Part shown: piece after piece, positions 12,360 through 23,808 of the stretch | Position numbering within the stretch: the stretch's first letter is position 1 | How the letters are laid out: every line of letters begins with the position of its first letter | The notes under the pieces: model-generated | What the model was told of the DNA's origin: nothing | What the model saw: the letters and a program-made list of their open reading frames with translations, nothing else | Database searches by the model: none | Program-made: the position numbers and the translations under genes | Assembly (NCBI GenBank): GCA_019843655.1 | Contig: JACDQD010000001.1 | Span: 38,672,392 to 38,736,391, forward strand | DNA from: Lethocerus indicus | Taxonomy: Eukaryota > Arthropoda > Insecta > Hemiptera > Belostomatidae | Length of the DNA: 64,000 nucleotides | Reading direction: 5' to 3'

Positions 12360-12556
12360 TTATCAATAGGTTTACGAAAGTTTCTTATGTGTCAATTTGA
12401 GGCATACTGTAGAGATAGGTAAAAATAAACTTCGATTTATATTTTACTCGTTAAATGAATAAAGGTGGGCACAAAAAAAATGCAAACGGTTTTTGTAATT
12501 TTCCTACTGAAATTCGAAATGCGTCATTTTGACGCGTCCCGTAAGCCTAGTGCTAA
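12360..12556 (-). mobile_element. piggyBac-type MITE, inverted relative to 2166
   Basis: 197 bp between degraded TTAA sites (TTAT at the left, CTAA at the right). The left end CAATAGGTTTACG and right end CGTAAGCCTAGTG form the terminal inverted repeat. Inside the right end is GCGTCATTTTGACGCG. The body matches 14632-14851 in reverse complement, including CGGTTTTTGTAATTTTCC. Non-coding. Confidence 0.65.
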
Positions 12557-13625
12557 TGAATCTATAAAAATAGTGGCGTTATTTAAAAGCCCGAAACTCA
12601 TCGTTGCCAAATTTCTTCTCATTCGCGCGATTAGGTATTAAGTTAATAATTGGGAAGGGGGCGGTTTCCCTATGCCTTTTTAAAGAGAGCGGTCTGGGAA
12701 ATGGAACCCGGTGGGAATCCGGGAGGTTAAACACGCTTTGAAGTCATTTCGGAGCCGGCATCGGATTCCTAACCGAACTTATTCCTGCGGACAGAGGCCG
12801 GTATTCGAAGCCGGGAATTCCTCGCGGGGCCTATCAGAACGGAACTCGAGCCGTTGTCGATACGAATCGCGTTTATTAGTTTTCCTCGGTCTCGCCCAAT
12901 TGACTTTTTCGGCTGGATAGGGGACGTGCGGATAGGGCTATCGCTAACGATGATTGACGGCACGGGCGGCAAGAAGGAGGGAAATAAATTATTTCGGTCG
13001 TCAGCACGAGGGCAAAACATACCCAACCATTGCCCACACTGACAACCGGCTGAATGAGCAAAATGTACTCGATACTTTATGTATTTTTTTTTAACCTTTA
13101 TTGTACAATCTACCTTACACTTATGTGTGCGATGACTGTATGTGTATTCCTGTCTTTAATAACTACGAGCTACAGCCCAATTGAAATCAGTATCTTTACT
13201 GTATCGCACCTTCCGCCTATATAAATCTATAAGCATAATTCTCAGAATAATTAGCAATAACATTCTTTGAAAGAGATATTCGGCGGCTGTTTCACTTCGT
13301 GGCCATTGGATTAAAAAAGAATAAAAACAAAATAAATAATTTATTTTAAATCGGTAGAGCGATAGGATTATAAAATGCACAGATTAGCGGGGAATAAAAT
13401 GTGCTTGGAGGGCGGAGGCGGAAAAAGCCCCGGGCTCGACAAAGGGTAAACCGATTAGGGGGCGTGTAACAAGGCGGCTTCTACACGCGTTTCCACAAGC
13501 CACTCTTTTCCATTGACATGTTTTCCCTCTTCTACTTTATATGTATTCTTTTAATACCAGTTTTACCGGCGATTTATCGGATGGAATTCTCAATTTCCTT
13601 TCCCATCTCTCGAGCCGCTTTTATA

Positions 13626-13633
<8 letters not shown>
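12557..13633. other. Non-coding block with a repeat fragment
   Basis: 13088-13160 contains TTTATTGTACAATCTACC and a TTACACTTATGTG stretch, a repeat also found near 21155, 33747 and 60262 and, reversed, at 63750. 12700-13040 is GC-rich and open in several frames on both strands, which I read as composition and not coding. Confidence 0.4.

Positions 13634-13685
<52 letters not shown>
13634..13685. repeat. (TA)n microsatellite
   Basis: A perfect TA run of about 52 bp preceded by GTGTGTG. Confidence 0.98.
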
Positions 13686-13690
<5 letters not shown>

Positions 13691-14453
13691 ATCGAATAGA
13701 CTACTCTTGGGACTCTCATATTAAAATTTCTTGACTGGGGTTTGAGACCGATTCTACAACGTTCGTTCTCTCGTGTGGTTCGCGTCGGTTAAGTTTTGCT
13801 CGCGAAAAAGCTTTCGCGACACGACGTACCGACGGCGCTGAGTTAGACCTGAATTATTCGGTTATCAGTTACAAAATAAATGGAATAGAAAGGGAGTGCC
13901 TCAGGGAAGAACGTATTTCCGCAATACGATAGCCGTACACTCTGCATGTGGGGGCTAAAAGGCTTCCGTGGGGATAGCGGGAGGGAAGGGGGTTGTTTTC
14001 CTTCACAGTTCGCGCAAATAATAAACATAAACCGGTTTGTATAATGCGAGGAAGCTGAGAATGGAAATTGTAGAGAGGGGGGGGGAACAAAGCGGACCCG
14101 GGGATAACGCGATTAGGCGTAATAGGGCGGTGGAACCACGTTTCCAAGAGGGATCGCTCCCTGTTTAACATGTATTCGCACTGTACTCCCCCTGTTTATT
14201 TATTACCCACGTCCTTTCAACCCATTTCTTTCGACTAGATTTTCCGTCGAGAAAAAGAACGAACGCGGGCGGGGGTAAATTATTTTGTCATTTGGGCCAT
14301 TAATGACGCTTTTCTAATTCGACATCTTTCTATTTCGAATTTGGAATTTAAGTAACATTACCTGTGCCCATTGTGGGTAATATTATAGGAGGGGTGGGAC
14401 GTCGGTGGTATAGAATTGTGTAGTGTAATCAAATTTGTGTATTGCTGGTACAA
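13686..14453. other. Non-coding block, nothing recognised
   Basis: Mixed-composition sequence. A CpG-rich patch at 13860-14170 is open on the minus strand in two frames, but without splice signals or motifs. Confidence 0.4.
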
Positions 14454-14505
14454 TCGAGGTTCTACCCACAACATTACGCGATCCTACAAGAAGCCAGTTA
14501 GTTAC
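14454..14505 (+). mobile_element. Terminal fragment of the inverted-repeat family
   Basis: TCGAGGTTCTACCCACAACA, ATTACGCGATCCTACAAGAA and a terminal CCAGTTAGTTAC correspond to the outer end of the copies at 8846 and 50044. Confidence 0.5.
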
Positions 14506-14631
14506 AATTCAAGTTCTGTTTGAGGAAATCGCCGCTCATTTATCCGGGAGTATCCTTACGCAGGGAAAAAACCTCCTTAATTACGTGATAAGAGCTTGGG
14601 TTTTTAAATAACGTCACTTTTTGTCGATTTA

Positions 14632-14851
14632 TTAACACTAGGTTTACGGGACGAGTCAAAACGACGCATTTCGAATTTCAGTAGGAAAATTACAAAAACC
14701 GTTCGCATTTTATTTTGTGCCTGCCTTCGTTCACTTAAAGAGGAAAATATAAATCGTAGTTTAATTTTTCGAAAGGTTTTTTTGTAACTCTCTATGTAGT
14801 ATACCTTTGTCTACCGTAGGTGTAATTGACACGCTGTAAACTTAGTGTTTT
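14632..14851 (+). mobile_element. piggyBac-type MITE (220 bp)
   Basis: Begins TTAACACTAGGTTTACGGGA and ends CTGTAAACTTAGTG followed by TTTT, a mutated TTAA. It contains GAGTCAAAACGACGC near the left end and GTGTAATTGACACG near the right. It is the best-preserved terminus of the local family and shares its body with 12360-12556. No open frame. Confidence 0.7.
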
Positions 14852-15043
14852 GCAGAGCGACTCGGTTTTTAAGGAACGAACTGTTAAATGAGCCGAGATA
14901 CAGGGTCTACGGTGAAAGTGTTGTTAGGAAGCGTAACCCGGTGAAAATAGAAGGAGGCCTCTAATGAGAGGTGTAATCGCGTTATACCCCGCCGCGAGCT
15001 CGCTTTGTCCACATCGATTCGCCTCCTCGCCACTTTCAATTCT

Positions 15044-15072
15044 GGATCTACTCGAATTCCCCGAGTAGATCC
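15044..15072. repeat. Perfect 11-bp inverted repeat
   Basis: GGATCTACTCG, a 7-nt spacer, then CGAGTAGATCC. It is a strong hairpin candidate of unknown role. A C12 run follows at 15094-15105. Confidence 0.8.
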
Positions 15073-15865
15073 GCTTAGCGGTTACTGGAAACACCCCCCC
15101 CCCCCACAAGCACAAGCAAAGTGCAAAGTGCTACAGTGAAGTGTAAGTGCAAGTTTAAGTGTTTTCCGACCGGTGTTCCGCGGAGCATTGGTTTTCCTTA
15201 AAAATTTCAAAAGTGAACGGGAAGTCGTACCAACATAGAAGAAATATAAACTGTTTGTCGATTGTACTACAATTTGCCTATTAGATTTATTTATGTACCG
15301 TGCAGTCGGAAATATTCATGAAAATAACCGACGCACCCTAATGTATCTTCGATCTCACCCTACGTACAGATATTGCAGTTTATCCTTGACGCTACCGTAC
15401 ATAAATATAACATATTTCACTCCCGAATCTACCAACTCGAGTGTTGGGATTTTTTCTCGCCGAGGATTGTACTTTATCAGTGATTGGGGCGGGTTTCAGA
15501 AATGAACGGGTTTCTCGAGCACTGCTTCGGCCCAGAGCGTTCCGCCCAAATCAGAAAAGGGGGAATAAATTTCGGCCGGCTCCCTCCTTTCCTCCTTTTC
15601 ATACTTTGTTTTTATCGCGGGCCCGGAGTTATTGAAGTTTCAAAGTATAAAATGACTTTATGGGGGCGGGCTTGTATTTTAATGCGGGGCCAAGGGCCCC
15701 GGTCATAAGTAAGCCCCTTATCCGCGGAGGGAGGCGAGCATTGTTAGGTCCGAATTTTCCTTAACGCCGCTTGCAAATATTAGACCCCCTTACTCAGTTC
15801 TTCCGTTTGTGCGTAACATCTTTTGAGATTTGAATTTAATTTTAAATTTTGCAAACTATTTATTC

Positions 15866-15918
15866 TAGGTTCTTACCACAGTACTACGCGATTCAACCGG
15901 AAGTTAGTTCGTGATAAC
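15866..15918 (+). mobile_element. Terminal fragment of the inverted-repeat family
   Basis: GGTTCTTACCACAGTACTAC, then GCGATTCAACCGGAAGTTAG and TTCGTGATAA. This nearly repeats the right end of the 8559-8846 copy. Confidence 0.6.
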
Positions 15919-16233
15919 TATTTTTTTGCTTTAATTGGAATCCTTATGCTTCCTTGGAATGCTTATAATAGTCGGAGAGCGTTTTCAACGCGTTTACCGA
16001 GGTAATCCGCGCGGTAATTAGCTCATTAATATGAGCTACTGACAGAATTATAGAATTTAGTTTGGAATTTTCCTTTAACTATTCATTATCCCCAATTAAG
16101 CCTACTTCTCATTATAAAGTGATATAGAGGTCTGGAAAAGCTCGGTGAACCCGGAATTTTCCGACTTTTCCACGGGTACAAATTTCAGCCGATTAAACCA
16201 ATTTTAGCTCACCCACATTTTATTATATTTCAG

Positions 16234-16370
16234 TTAGGCAGTTTCATCCAGAACAAATTCTTCCCTTATAATGTGCGGTATTATGAGAGCAGGTTAGGAG
16301 CTGAAGGGAAAAGCGCTGGGATAGAAACAATTTTATTTTGGTTTTACATTAGTCGGCGTCAGCAATATCG
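16234..16370 (+). CDS. Candidate internal exon, unknown protein
   Basis: A long pyrimidine-rich acceptor (CATTTTATTATATTTCAG) and a good donor (CG|GTATGTATGT) enclose 137 nt. Only frame 0 is open, for 45 complete codons, giving protein-like sequence: SFIQNKFFPYNVRYYESR in the first half, a TILFWFYISRRQQYR-type hydrophobic then basic segment at the end. It would leave the exon in phase 2. I recognise no family, and found no partner exon with certainty. A chance open stretch of this length between splice signals is possible. Confidence 0.35.
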
Positions 16371-16524
16371 GTATGTATGTTTCATATTTACTCTAAAAAT
16401 CATACTGTAACAAATGGGACGGGAAGCGCGTAATCGACCATTTAGTATTTACTAGGTGTAAATAAAAGAGAAAACTATAATAATATATTGGTAATAAGAA
16501 TTCACTGAGCAAAGGAAGCAGACC

Positions 16525-16590
16525 ACACCCGAGCGGGCTCCAGTGAAAGGGTTTTTGCCCTTTCCTTCTGGGGCCCTCTCGCTTCTTGAA
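16525..16590 (-). mobile_element. Internal fragment of the inverted-repeat family
   Basis: CCCGAGCGGGCTCCAGTGAA, then AGGGTTTTTGCCCTTTCC and TTCTGGGGCCCTCTCGC match the middle of the copy at 8559-8846. The termini are absent. Confidence 0.55.
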
Positions 16591-16705
16591 ATTAAGAAAG
16601 CCAAACGGGTTCCTCAGTTCCTTTTATTGAGATCATCCCATTTCAATCTTATTTATATATTAAAAATGTAATATACACCTATCTTTACCTATCTTAAAGG
16701 TTTGT

Positions 16706-16900
16706 CTAAGGCAGTGTTATTTCAAAATGTTTAAAAAAAATGTTATACCCTGGACTCGGCCGAGAATGTAGAAACATACATTTAGCGTATGTTGTATACA
16801 GAAAATTACGAGTCAAAAAGTGCCATCAACCGGGTGGTTTCTTTTATCGGGATAATCAAAGACATAAATAAACCGCCATAGTACCCACAACTGGAATACA
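16706..16900 (+). mobile_element. hAT-like tip and adjacent repeat fragment
   Basis: CTAAGGCAGTGTTATTTC (16706-16723) resembles a hAT left terminus. Further on, AGTCAAAAAGTGCCATCA and GGGTGGTTTC (16815-16845) match 63695-63720. The following CCGCCATAGTACC stretch matches the CCATCGTACC tail at 63751. Two different old insertions may abut here; both assignments are tentative. Confidence 0.35.
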
Positions 16901-17073
16901 AAATGAGACGAATGTTGCATGAATGTACAATTATTATTATTGTACATATTTATTAGTTACACCCTCGTAACCCTATGTAACAATTCCTGTATTTTATTAA
17001 TATGACATTAAATGTAAGAATGTACGTATTAAAGGATACCATCAATAAATAATATATTAACAAATTGACACAC

Positions 17074-17137
17074 ACTCTCTCCCACCCTCTTTCTCTCTCT
17101 CCCTCTCTCTCTTTCTCTGTCTCTCCCTCTATCCCTC
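17074..17137. repeat. CT-rich low-complexity tract
   Basis: A pyrimidine-only stretch built of CTCTCT and CCCTCT units, imperfect. Confidence 0.9.
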
Positions 17138-17496
17138 CGGCTTAAGGATCGGGCCCATTGTGGAACGGATGCGACGGTTTTTTATTTTTTGTTCGGTATC
17201 CGAGTTTGGTCTAAGCCAGGGATCCGTGAATAATTGGGGGAGTGGAGTGTTCCGCGACCCGGGAACACACCTCCTAGTCATTAGTCGAGACCCTTTGATT
17301 CCCCGATGCAGACACACCGAGAGGGCTTCCCAGCGCCTCTTTCCGCGTTTTAAAATTTGCAATTTCTTTTTTCGAACGACCACAGAACCGACTTACGACG
17401 CGCCGCGGGTTTTACGATCGACTAATTACAGTCCCGAGAAAATAAAATCTAACGGGAGGGGGGGCGGGGAATTGGTCGAAAGGTCTTTTGTCTCCG

Positions 17497-18015
17497 CTGT
17501 TAAAGTGTCGGACTATTATATCACAACACAAGCGGGGTATAATAAAACCGGTATAGCTTAAGAAGAAGCGTGGTAAACGAATTTTGAAATTGTATATAGC
17601 TATCGAATGTACTTTTTCGTCCTTCGTTTTGTAAATACAGCGAATCGAACTTGTGTAATTATAAATAGAATGCCCATATCCGGCTTAAAAGAATCGACTT
17701 AAAAGAATAAAACGGACATCAAAATTGGCCCCAGTTAACGAACTCACAATTTATGAAGTATCGACACAAATATAAAGTAAGGTATCGAACTATCGGCTTC
17801 TGGAGATTCCGATCGAAAGTCCTTAACACTCCCCGATATGTTTCAAATCGAACCGTTCACCAAGACCTCGACCTACCGACGAGGTCATAAAATCGTGGTT
17901 CCTAAAGTTTCATTCGCCTCTCACTCTTCGTCCCAATTCGATCTTCGAATCCCTCTCCTCTGTTACCCGCCCATTAGATATCTCCCCGATTGTGATGCCT
18001 TTCCAAACTCTGGAG
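17497..18015 (+). mobile_element. Jockey-type LINE fragment, ORF2 C-terminus
   Basis: Translating 17804-17884 gives RFRSKVLNTPRYVSNRT followed by VHQDLDLPT. That is the hallmark end of Jockey-clade ORF2, where the usual form is K-L-R-x-I-x-x-A-P-W-Y-V-S-N and then a D-L-x-x-P-T-V block. A frameshift near 17885 shifts the next block (EVIKSWFLKFHS) to another frame. The upstream part and the tail both align with 44335-44760, and the tail with 21640-21830. The copy is 5'-truncated, frame-broken and has no reverse-transcriptase core. Confidence 0.75.
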
Positions 18016-20719
18016 TCTCAAATCTTAAATTAACGCGAAATTCCACTTCATATTTCCCGGCAACAAAAGGCCGAGCGTCCTCCTCCAATGAGTTTTATTC
18101 CCGCGCGGGTTGGGGAGAGGGCGAACTTTTATTTTTCTATAGAAGAAAATCGTTGGCGTGACTTTTCGACAAATGGGCCCGGCGTGATGTATGGCGCTCG
18201 GTGATTTGTCGCTCTAACGGCCGTTCCCCGGGCTCCCGAAAAAAGCCTTCAGCGGGGGCGGAATCAGATGGCCGGCCGGAAATTTTCGGAACACTTTTTC
18301 TTTTTTTTTTGTCGCGATCCTCTCCCCCGCCACGGCTCAATTCGGAGAAAAGAATTTTCGAACGTCTCGATTGCGTTAGGAAAAAGTCGACACTAGTATG
18401 CCGGCCCGCGGGCCTTTCTGCATTCATGTACGCGAATATTGGGTCTAAATACACTTGTATTGTCCACAATTTTGTTACGGTAATCGGGAAAGTTACAATA
18501 ATAAAATCCCGACACCTTAAATTACGTCCTTTTCGGTTTCATCCCGCAGAATGGCCGAACGCTACTGACAGAGTCGATAAATAACTTTATTTAATCGTTC
18601 CCGAACCGACCGGTTAACTGCATAAATTGAATTATGCATTGGATACGTTAGGGATTCAACGGATACATTCAGGTCCGAGGTATGGCGCCGGGGGCGACAG
18701 TAATGTCTGCATTATTTACAGAAAGAATATGCTAAATTACTTCCTTTTTTTCAGCGAGGGGCTAAGGAGAATAATAAGGCCGGGTCATAAATCTCGCTTA
18801 GGGGGGCTTAGAATCGAAACTCGAATAGCAGCCTGCCCGCATATCCTTCCACAGGGAAATGCGCACAGGGTAAGTTTGTTTTCGAGGATTATTTTTGAAC
18901 TTAGTCTCCTTGTTTCCTCTTTCTTATAGAATGCGCAAGGTCATTAGGCTTTAAAAAAATTGGGTCTCGAAGTAGAAATTGGCAAATCGAATTTCAAGCT
19001 GATATCTAAAATCCGTAAAATTAATTTATATCAAACATAAACTGACGTCGTGATACTACGTCATAAATGATGTTGCATCTGAATCGAGTTTTTGTGGGAA
19101 ATTATATTTCCCGGGAGGTCGGGAATTTTTTTTGGAAAGAGGAATGAACAGTCGTAGTTGTACAATTGGGCCGCTTTTCGCCTAGGCCTGAGAAACTAGT
19201 TAAGAATCTCACCGCCCTTCTTATTGTCGCCAATTCCGAAACATAGGGGTAAATGTGGACTAACCTTTAGTGTATGGTTTATGGCGTTAGTAATAAAATT
19301 CAAAAGCCTGCCAGATTCGGGATAGTTTATAAGTCGGCAGGTGAGCCTAACCTAAAACATTCTTCTTTACTTTATTCCTTTATTAGTTTTAAAGCTCAAA
19401 TTAAAAGCACGCCATTTTCCAAGAAACCGCTGGGGCGATGTTCCCGAATCAAGAACTGAGGTGATTAATTGCACGAGAATTTATTCCTCCTCCGGCTTCC
19501 TCTGGGGGTCGGTTTGTCGTGACCGGGCATTCTCGAGAGTTTTAAACCGGGTCGAACACGAAACCCCTCCCACGCCGTTGGACGACAAAAGGAACGTGCT
19601 AAACAAACGATTATTATAATGATAATCAGACCGTCGGGTTGTTTTCCGTGCGTTCCGAATAAAGAGAAAAAAAAACCTGCGGCAGATTGTTCGAGCAACA
19701 ACGTTCCGGAGATACAGTACGACTAAATCACTGCGTCGCTTTTGTGCAAGCGTATATATTAGGGAGGGGGTTTTCTTCCTGCTTTCGATGTCGTCTTCGT
19801 TATTCTATCTTTCGTCTGGTTTTTCTTCTATTCACGTCATTTATTATTTTGTTTGTACCCGACAGTGCGTTGGGAAACGCCAACTCTTGCACCCCCGGGG
19901 TCTCATTTTCCTAAATACAGAGCTCCCCCCACGAGGAAAAAAACATGGAAAGACATGGAATTTTCTGTTTTTTTTTTAATTATAAAACATTTATTAGTCG
20001 GATATTAGACCAATATTTCTGTAAATCTACTTTTGAGTTTCCTTGCGATTATGCTAGATCAATTAGTACAAGATTTGACTGAAAGAAAGTTTGGAACCGC
20101 CGCCGGGATTGGAATAATCCCCGATCATTTTCGGAACTATAAAACTGTCAGCCAGACTTCGGTTTCTCGACCGGGCAGTAAAACACTGCCGAAGAGAGGA
20201 CGGTCGTAAAAGAGGGGGGCTCGTAAAATTTTCACTTATTAAAAATCCGGATGTCAGTTCCCGGCCGGAAACCGTCGCTGGAGTTTCCGAGTTCGTTTAT
20301 CCGGCCGTCATTTTCTTTTCTTTTTTATACGGCACTTTTCCTTATTCCTTTGTTCCAATCAGTGCCAGTTTCCGCCTCCTCCTCCTCATCCCCATCTCTA
20401 TCGAGAACAGAACGTCTCTGAGAAGCCCCTATCGCGGAAAGCGAAGCCGCAACGAAATATTTTCTCCTCCGGTTAAATGATCTTTAGATGCATAGAAATC
20501 GAAGTATCAATATATTATATACAGTTTGCATATTGGTTATTTATTTGTTGTAAGCGCGTGGAGTAAAATCCGCGAATATTTCCAGGGTAGCGGCCAAACG
20601 GGGGTTTTAGTCGGTATGCCAAACGGAGAATCCGACATTACCGAGTCAGGTGACACGGAGCTTTTAAAAATATTCCCTTGAATAAAAAGAAAAATGTATG
20701 TTAATCTCGACAAATTCGT
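18016..20719. other. Non-coding block with GC-rich patches
   Basis: 18137-18600 is GC- and CpG-rich and open on both strands. I see no paired splice sites or motifs there. 18855-18869 is a 15-nt microexon candidate, listed separately. The rest has only short open frames. Confidence 0.4.
18855..18869 (+). other. Candidate 15-nt microexon
   Basis: The acceptor ATATCCTTCCACAG and the donor AGG|GTAAGTTTG flank 15 nt that would encode five residues (GNAHR) without changing frame. Both splice signals are close to consensus. No neighbouring exon was identified. Confidence 0.2.
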
Positions 20720-20968
20720 CTAAGCCCCCGGGTGCAATATTATTTCATACGTTCCACACGAATAATTCGAAATCGCGAACCAAAATGTTTTTTTTAACTT
20801 TATCTCAGATAGGGCAAGAATCATCTCATCGCGGGACGGATCTTGGTTTTTTATCATTTTTTGGATGACTTGCACCCGTATTTCATCGGGTTTGAGTCTT
20901 CTTCGGGCAACCTCTGGTGTCTGGCTAATTGTGTGGTCGCCGAGAGTGTTCTTCTCTGGGAGCCGCAA
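20720..20968 (-). CDS. Candidate ORF fragment, unknown protein
   Basis: A minus-strand frame of 82 codons, starting at TTG (not ATG), with a charged, well-mixed composition: PEVARRRLKPDEIRVQV in the middle, then MIKNQDPSRDEMILALSEIK. This looks more like a soluble helical protein than the surrounding open frames. There is no ATG, no clear acceptor and no strong donor, so it may be a relic of a transposon gene or chance. I do not recognise it. Confidence 0.25.
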   Translation of the reverse strand: MRLPEKNTLGDHTISQTPEVARRRLKPDEIRVQVIQKMIKNQDPSRDEMILALSEIKLKKTFWFAISNYSCGTYEIILHPGA

Positions 20969-21154
20969 TTAGTAAAACCACTCGACTCTTCCCTCCCGAC
21001 TGCCCTTTTGCGCTCTTTTTTTCCCCTTTCCTTCTTTTTATCCCCTACTCCTTCCCGTACAACAGCCCTGGAGAGAGGCCCGTAATTTGACGCCGGTACC
21101 TGCTTACTCGGACAACGGCTCCGTCTATTTTTTTCTGTATTAATTTTTTCTTTT

Positions 21155-21360
21155 TATTATCGTACAATCGGCCTTTATGGTTGTACCTATAACCATTGCG
21201 GAAAGGTTGATTTTTTAGATAAACAAGCCACCCGATAATACCACATTTTGCCGCTTATCAGGGCTAGGTTTTAGCTCATTGGTCGGCAAATGTGACCCGG
21301 AAGGACACCGTTTGCCAGACCTCTTCTTTTTTATTTATTGCACAATCAACCTTAATAGTT
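21155..21360 (-). repeat. Two fragments of a dispersed repeat
   Basis: 21155-21265 starts TTTTATTATCGTACAATCGG, continues with a TGTACCTATAACC stretch and has GCCACCCGATAATACCAC. 21332-21360 starts TTTATTGCACAATCAACC. Both correspond to the reverse complement of the repeat at 63695-63785. Two adjacent fragments suggest a nested or duplicated insertion. Confidence 0.4.
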
Positions 21361-21499
21361 AGTCTCCGCTCGCCGATTCGGTCTCTTTAGACCGTTTCCA
21401 GTTTCTCCCCGTCCGTCAGTAATCCTACCGACGGAACCGAGAAGCCGAAACGGGTCTAGGGGGAAGGCCGAACCATAGACCGGAAATGAATATTAAATA

Positions 21500-21830
21500 C
21501 ATTCGGGAGCCGAACTCGAATCAAAATCGACCTTAGCTAACAAACTCGCAATTTACAAAGTCGTATTCCAACGAGACATCCGACATCGCTAGCGCCCGGA
21601 TATTCCGACCGAAAGTCCTCCGAACCGTCCTTAAGGCTCCTCGGGATGTTTCAATTCACACCATTCACCACGACCTCAACAAACCTACAGTTGACGAATT
21701 TCTAAAATGCCAGTTTCTAAAGTTTCATTCCCGTCACACTCATCCCAATTGATTCGTTCAATCCCTCTCCTCTGTAACCCATCAATTATACCCCCGCCAA
21801 GACTGCCCAAACACTGCTGGCCTAGAGATC
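21500..21830 (+). mobile_element. Jockey-type LINE fragment, ORF2 C-terminus
   Basis: Translation shows NKLAIYKVV near 21530, an ARIFRPKVLRTVLKAPRDVS block, then HHDLNKPTVDEFLK and finally HTHPN followed by TGA at 21750-21752. These are the consecutive C-terminal landmarks of Jockey-clade ORF2: N-K-L-x-x-Y-K, K-V-L-R-x-V-x-x-A-P, D-L-x-x-P-T-V and S-H-P-N. The part between the first two landmarks, which normally reads W-T-Y-G-I-Q-L-W-G, is deleted. The coding block stays in one frame longer than in the other two copies. Confidence 0.8.
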
Positions 21831-23808
21831 TCCTACTAGCTAGAAGATAAGTAAATGGATATTGAATATATTCGGGAATCTAAAATTTATCGGGCCAATA
21901 ATGCCGATTGAAGTGCCGGACGCCCCTTATCAAAGCGACTGATATTTGGAACGTGCGCGAAACGAAACAAATTGTAAACGTTCGTCGGAATTCGGGAGTC
22001 TAATTTCCGATTAATCGGGGCGTTGCAATTAAGAGGGCCCCCAGAGCCGGCCGTTTGTGCTCGCATTTTAAATTCCGGAGCCGCGAAATTGCGTTACGGC
22101 CTCGGTACAATAAACGCCGCCTCCCTTAAACCACCCTCCCTTTGCTCTATAATTACACGCCGGCTCCACCGATATTGTATTAATATGGCTTTTAGCTCTT
22201 CCCCCCGGCTCTCCGCCCATCTATCGCGTTAGTATTTTTTAATTATTTCAGCTCATTCCCTTTTCTGGTCGGTGTTAGTGAAAGTGTTACCCCCGGTACC
22301 AACCGCCGACCGGTTCTTCAGCCTTAAATTCTGAAATAATTTGCGCTTAAAAGGGCGAATTTGAATTACCACAAACTTAATAATTACTTAATAATTGTCG
22401 AAATAACCTCGGTCTGTGTGGGTTAAATTGGTGATAACGAGTAATTGATGGAAAAAAGTCCATAGCTCAGTAAACCGCTTCAATGGGGGTAAGGACGTTG
22501 ACCATTATGCTCATTAGATTCCAATTGAAATAATAAATAATACTATAGACAGTAACACTGTGGGAAGAACCTTTTCACACTTTTCTATACTCTCTCACAC
22601 AGTCTGTATGACTGTAGGTGGGAATCGTAGCACCGATTTCAACTCGGCCGGAAAAAAATGCGTACCGGCTGTCCGAAACGGAAACGGAACTGCCCCAGAG
22701 AGCAAACAGGCTCGGTTCGGGGTCGTTCCAATACTCGAACAATGGGGAAGCGTTCCAATGTCTGCAGACTCCACGGTTCGTGTAACTGCGTAAAAAAAAA
22801 AATAGCGAAATGGTAAAACAAATGGGCCTTCTGAATGGCTGTCGGCGCTTGGGGTTATATAAACGCGAAGTACGACAAATATTGGTAAATAAGTTACAAA
22901 GTACACATTTTTTTACTCCAATTACCGATACAACCATTTTTGATAGATTCGTGGGACGATCTGAGAGTTAATTTTGGACTTAAATACCAGCGAATTTAAA
23001 AATATTTAAAAGCTTATTTCGGTTGTTAATATAAGTAATATGTAATATTAATAATAATATCATAATTTCAATGTTTTATTAATACGAGTATTTAGAACAA
23101 TAACAATAAAAACGCACGATACAATGCATATGATTTTAGGATTTACTGTAAGTATTATTAGCTTCAATTTCATTTTCCTTTTTGTGTACCTTTTAAGCTA
23201 TATGTTTCTAAATGGGACGAAACATGATTTTTGAATTACGGAGGTTCCCTCGATTGCCAGCGTCCTCTGTTGCCAATAATACGGGCAAAATACAATTGTA
23301 CCTCCTGAAATGGACACTTACTTATTATTGACCTATTGCGGTGAAAAAAATAAAGAACTGCAGAAAAAGAGAAGATTGTGTCATTTCACGTTGAAAATAA
23401 ATACGATTGATATAAATATCCGAACACTAGAGAACAGCATAAAGAGGAGTTTATAATGTGCGTCAATATTAAATCATTCGGCGAGTAAGAAGTTTCGTTT
23501 TATTTAATTGGACATAAATTCGTTGAAAGTTCGACTCGGATTCAGTAAAAGCTATTGCTAGTTTAGCTAAGTTTAGATAAACTTTGAAACCGATTTAAAT
23601 GTTTACCTCTATACTCGTTTACGCCCACACCAGTTTGTTTCTGTTCCGAAACATTAAATACAACAATTTTATTTTCCGTTCAAATAAATGTTTAAACGCT
23701 CGAAACTTTAAGAATAGGATCTTCCAATACGATAGGTGCGAATTCTAATTTTCTCATGTATTTAATTAATACATACTGTAAGTTCGAACGTACGTAAGGG
23801 TCGTTACG
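21831..23808. other. Non-coding block
   Basis: 22020-22230 is open on the plus strand and 22575-22937 on the minus strand in overlapping frames. The sequence is CpG-rich and gives no motif. After the acceptor ending at 22250, one frame is open for 24 codons without a good donor. The remainder is AT-rich. Confidence 0.35.

Noticed and set aside
12340..12440. Minus-strand exon ending CCGTTAG|GTGAGCG
   Set aside because: It lies across the end of a MITE and every frame has a stop.
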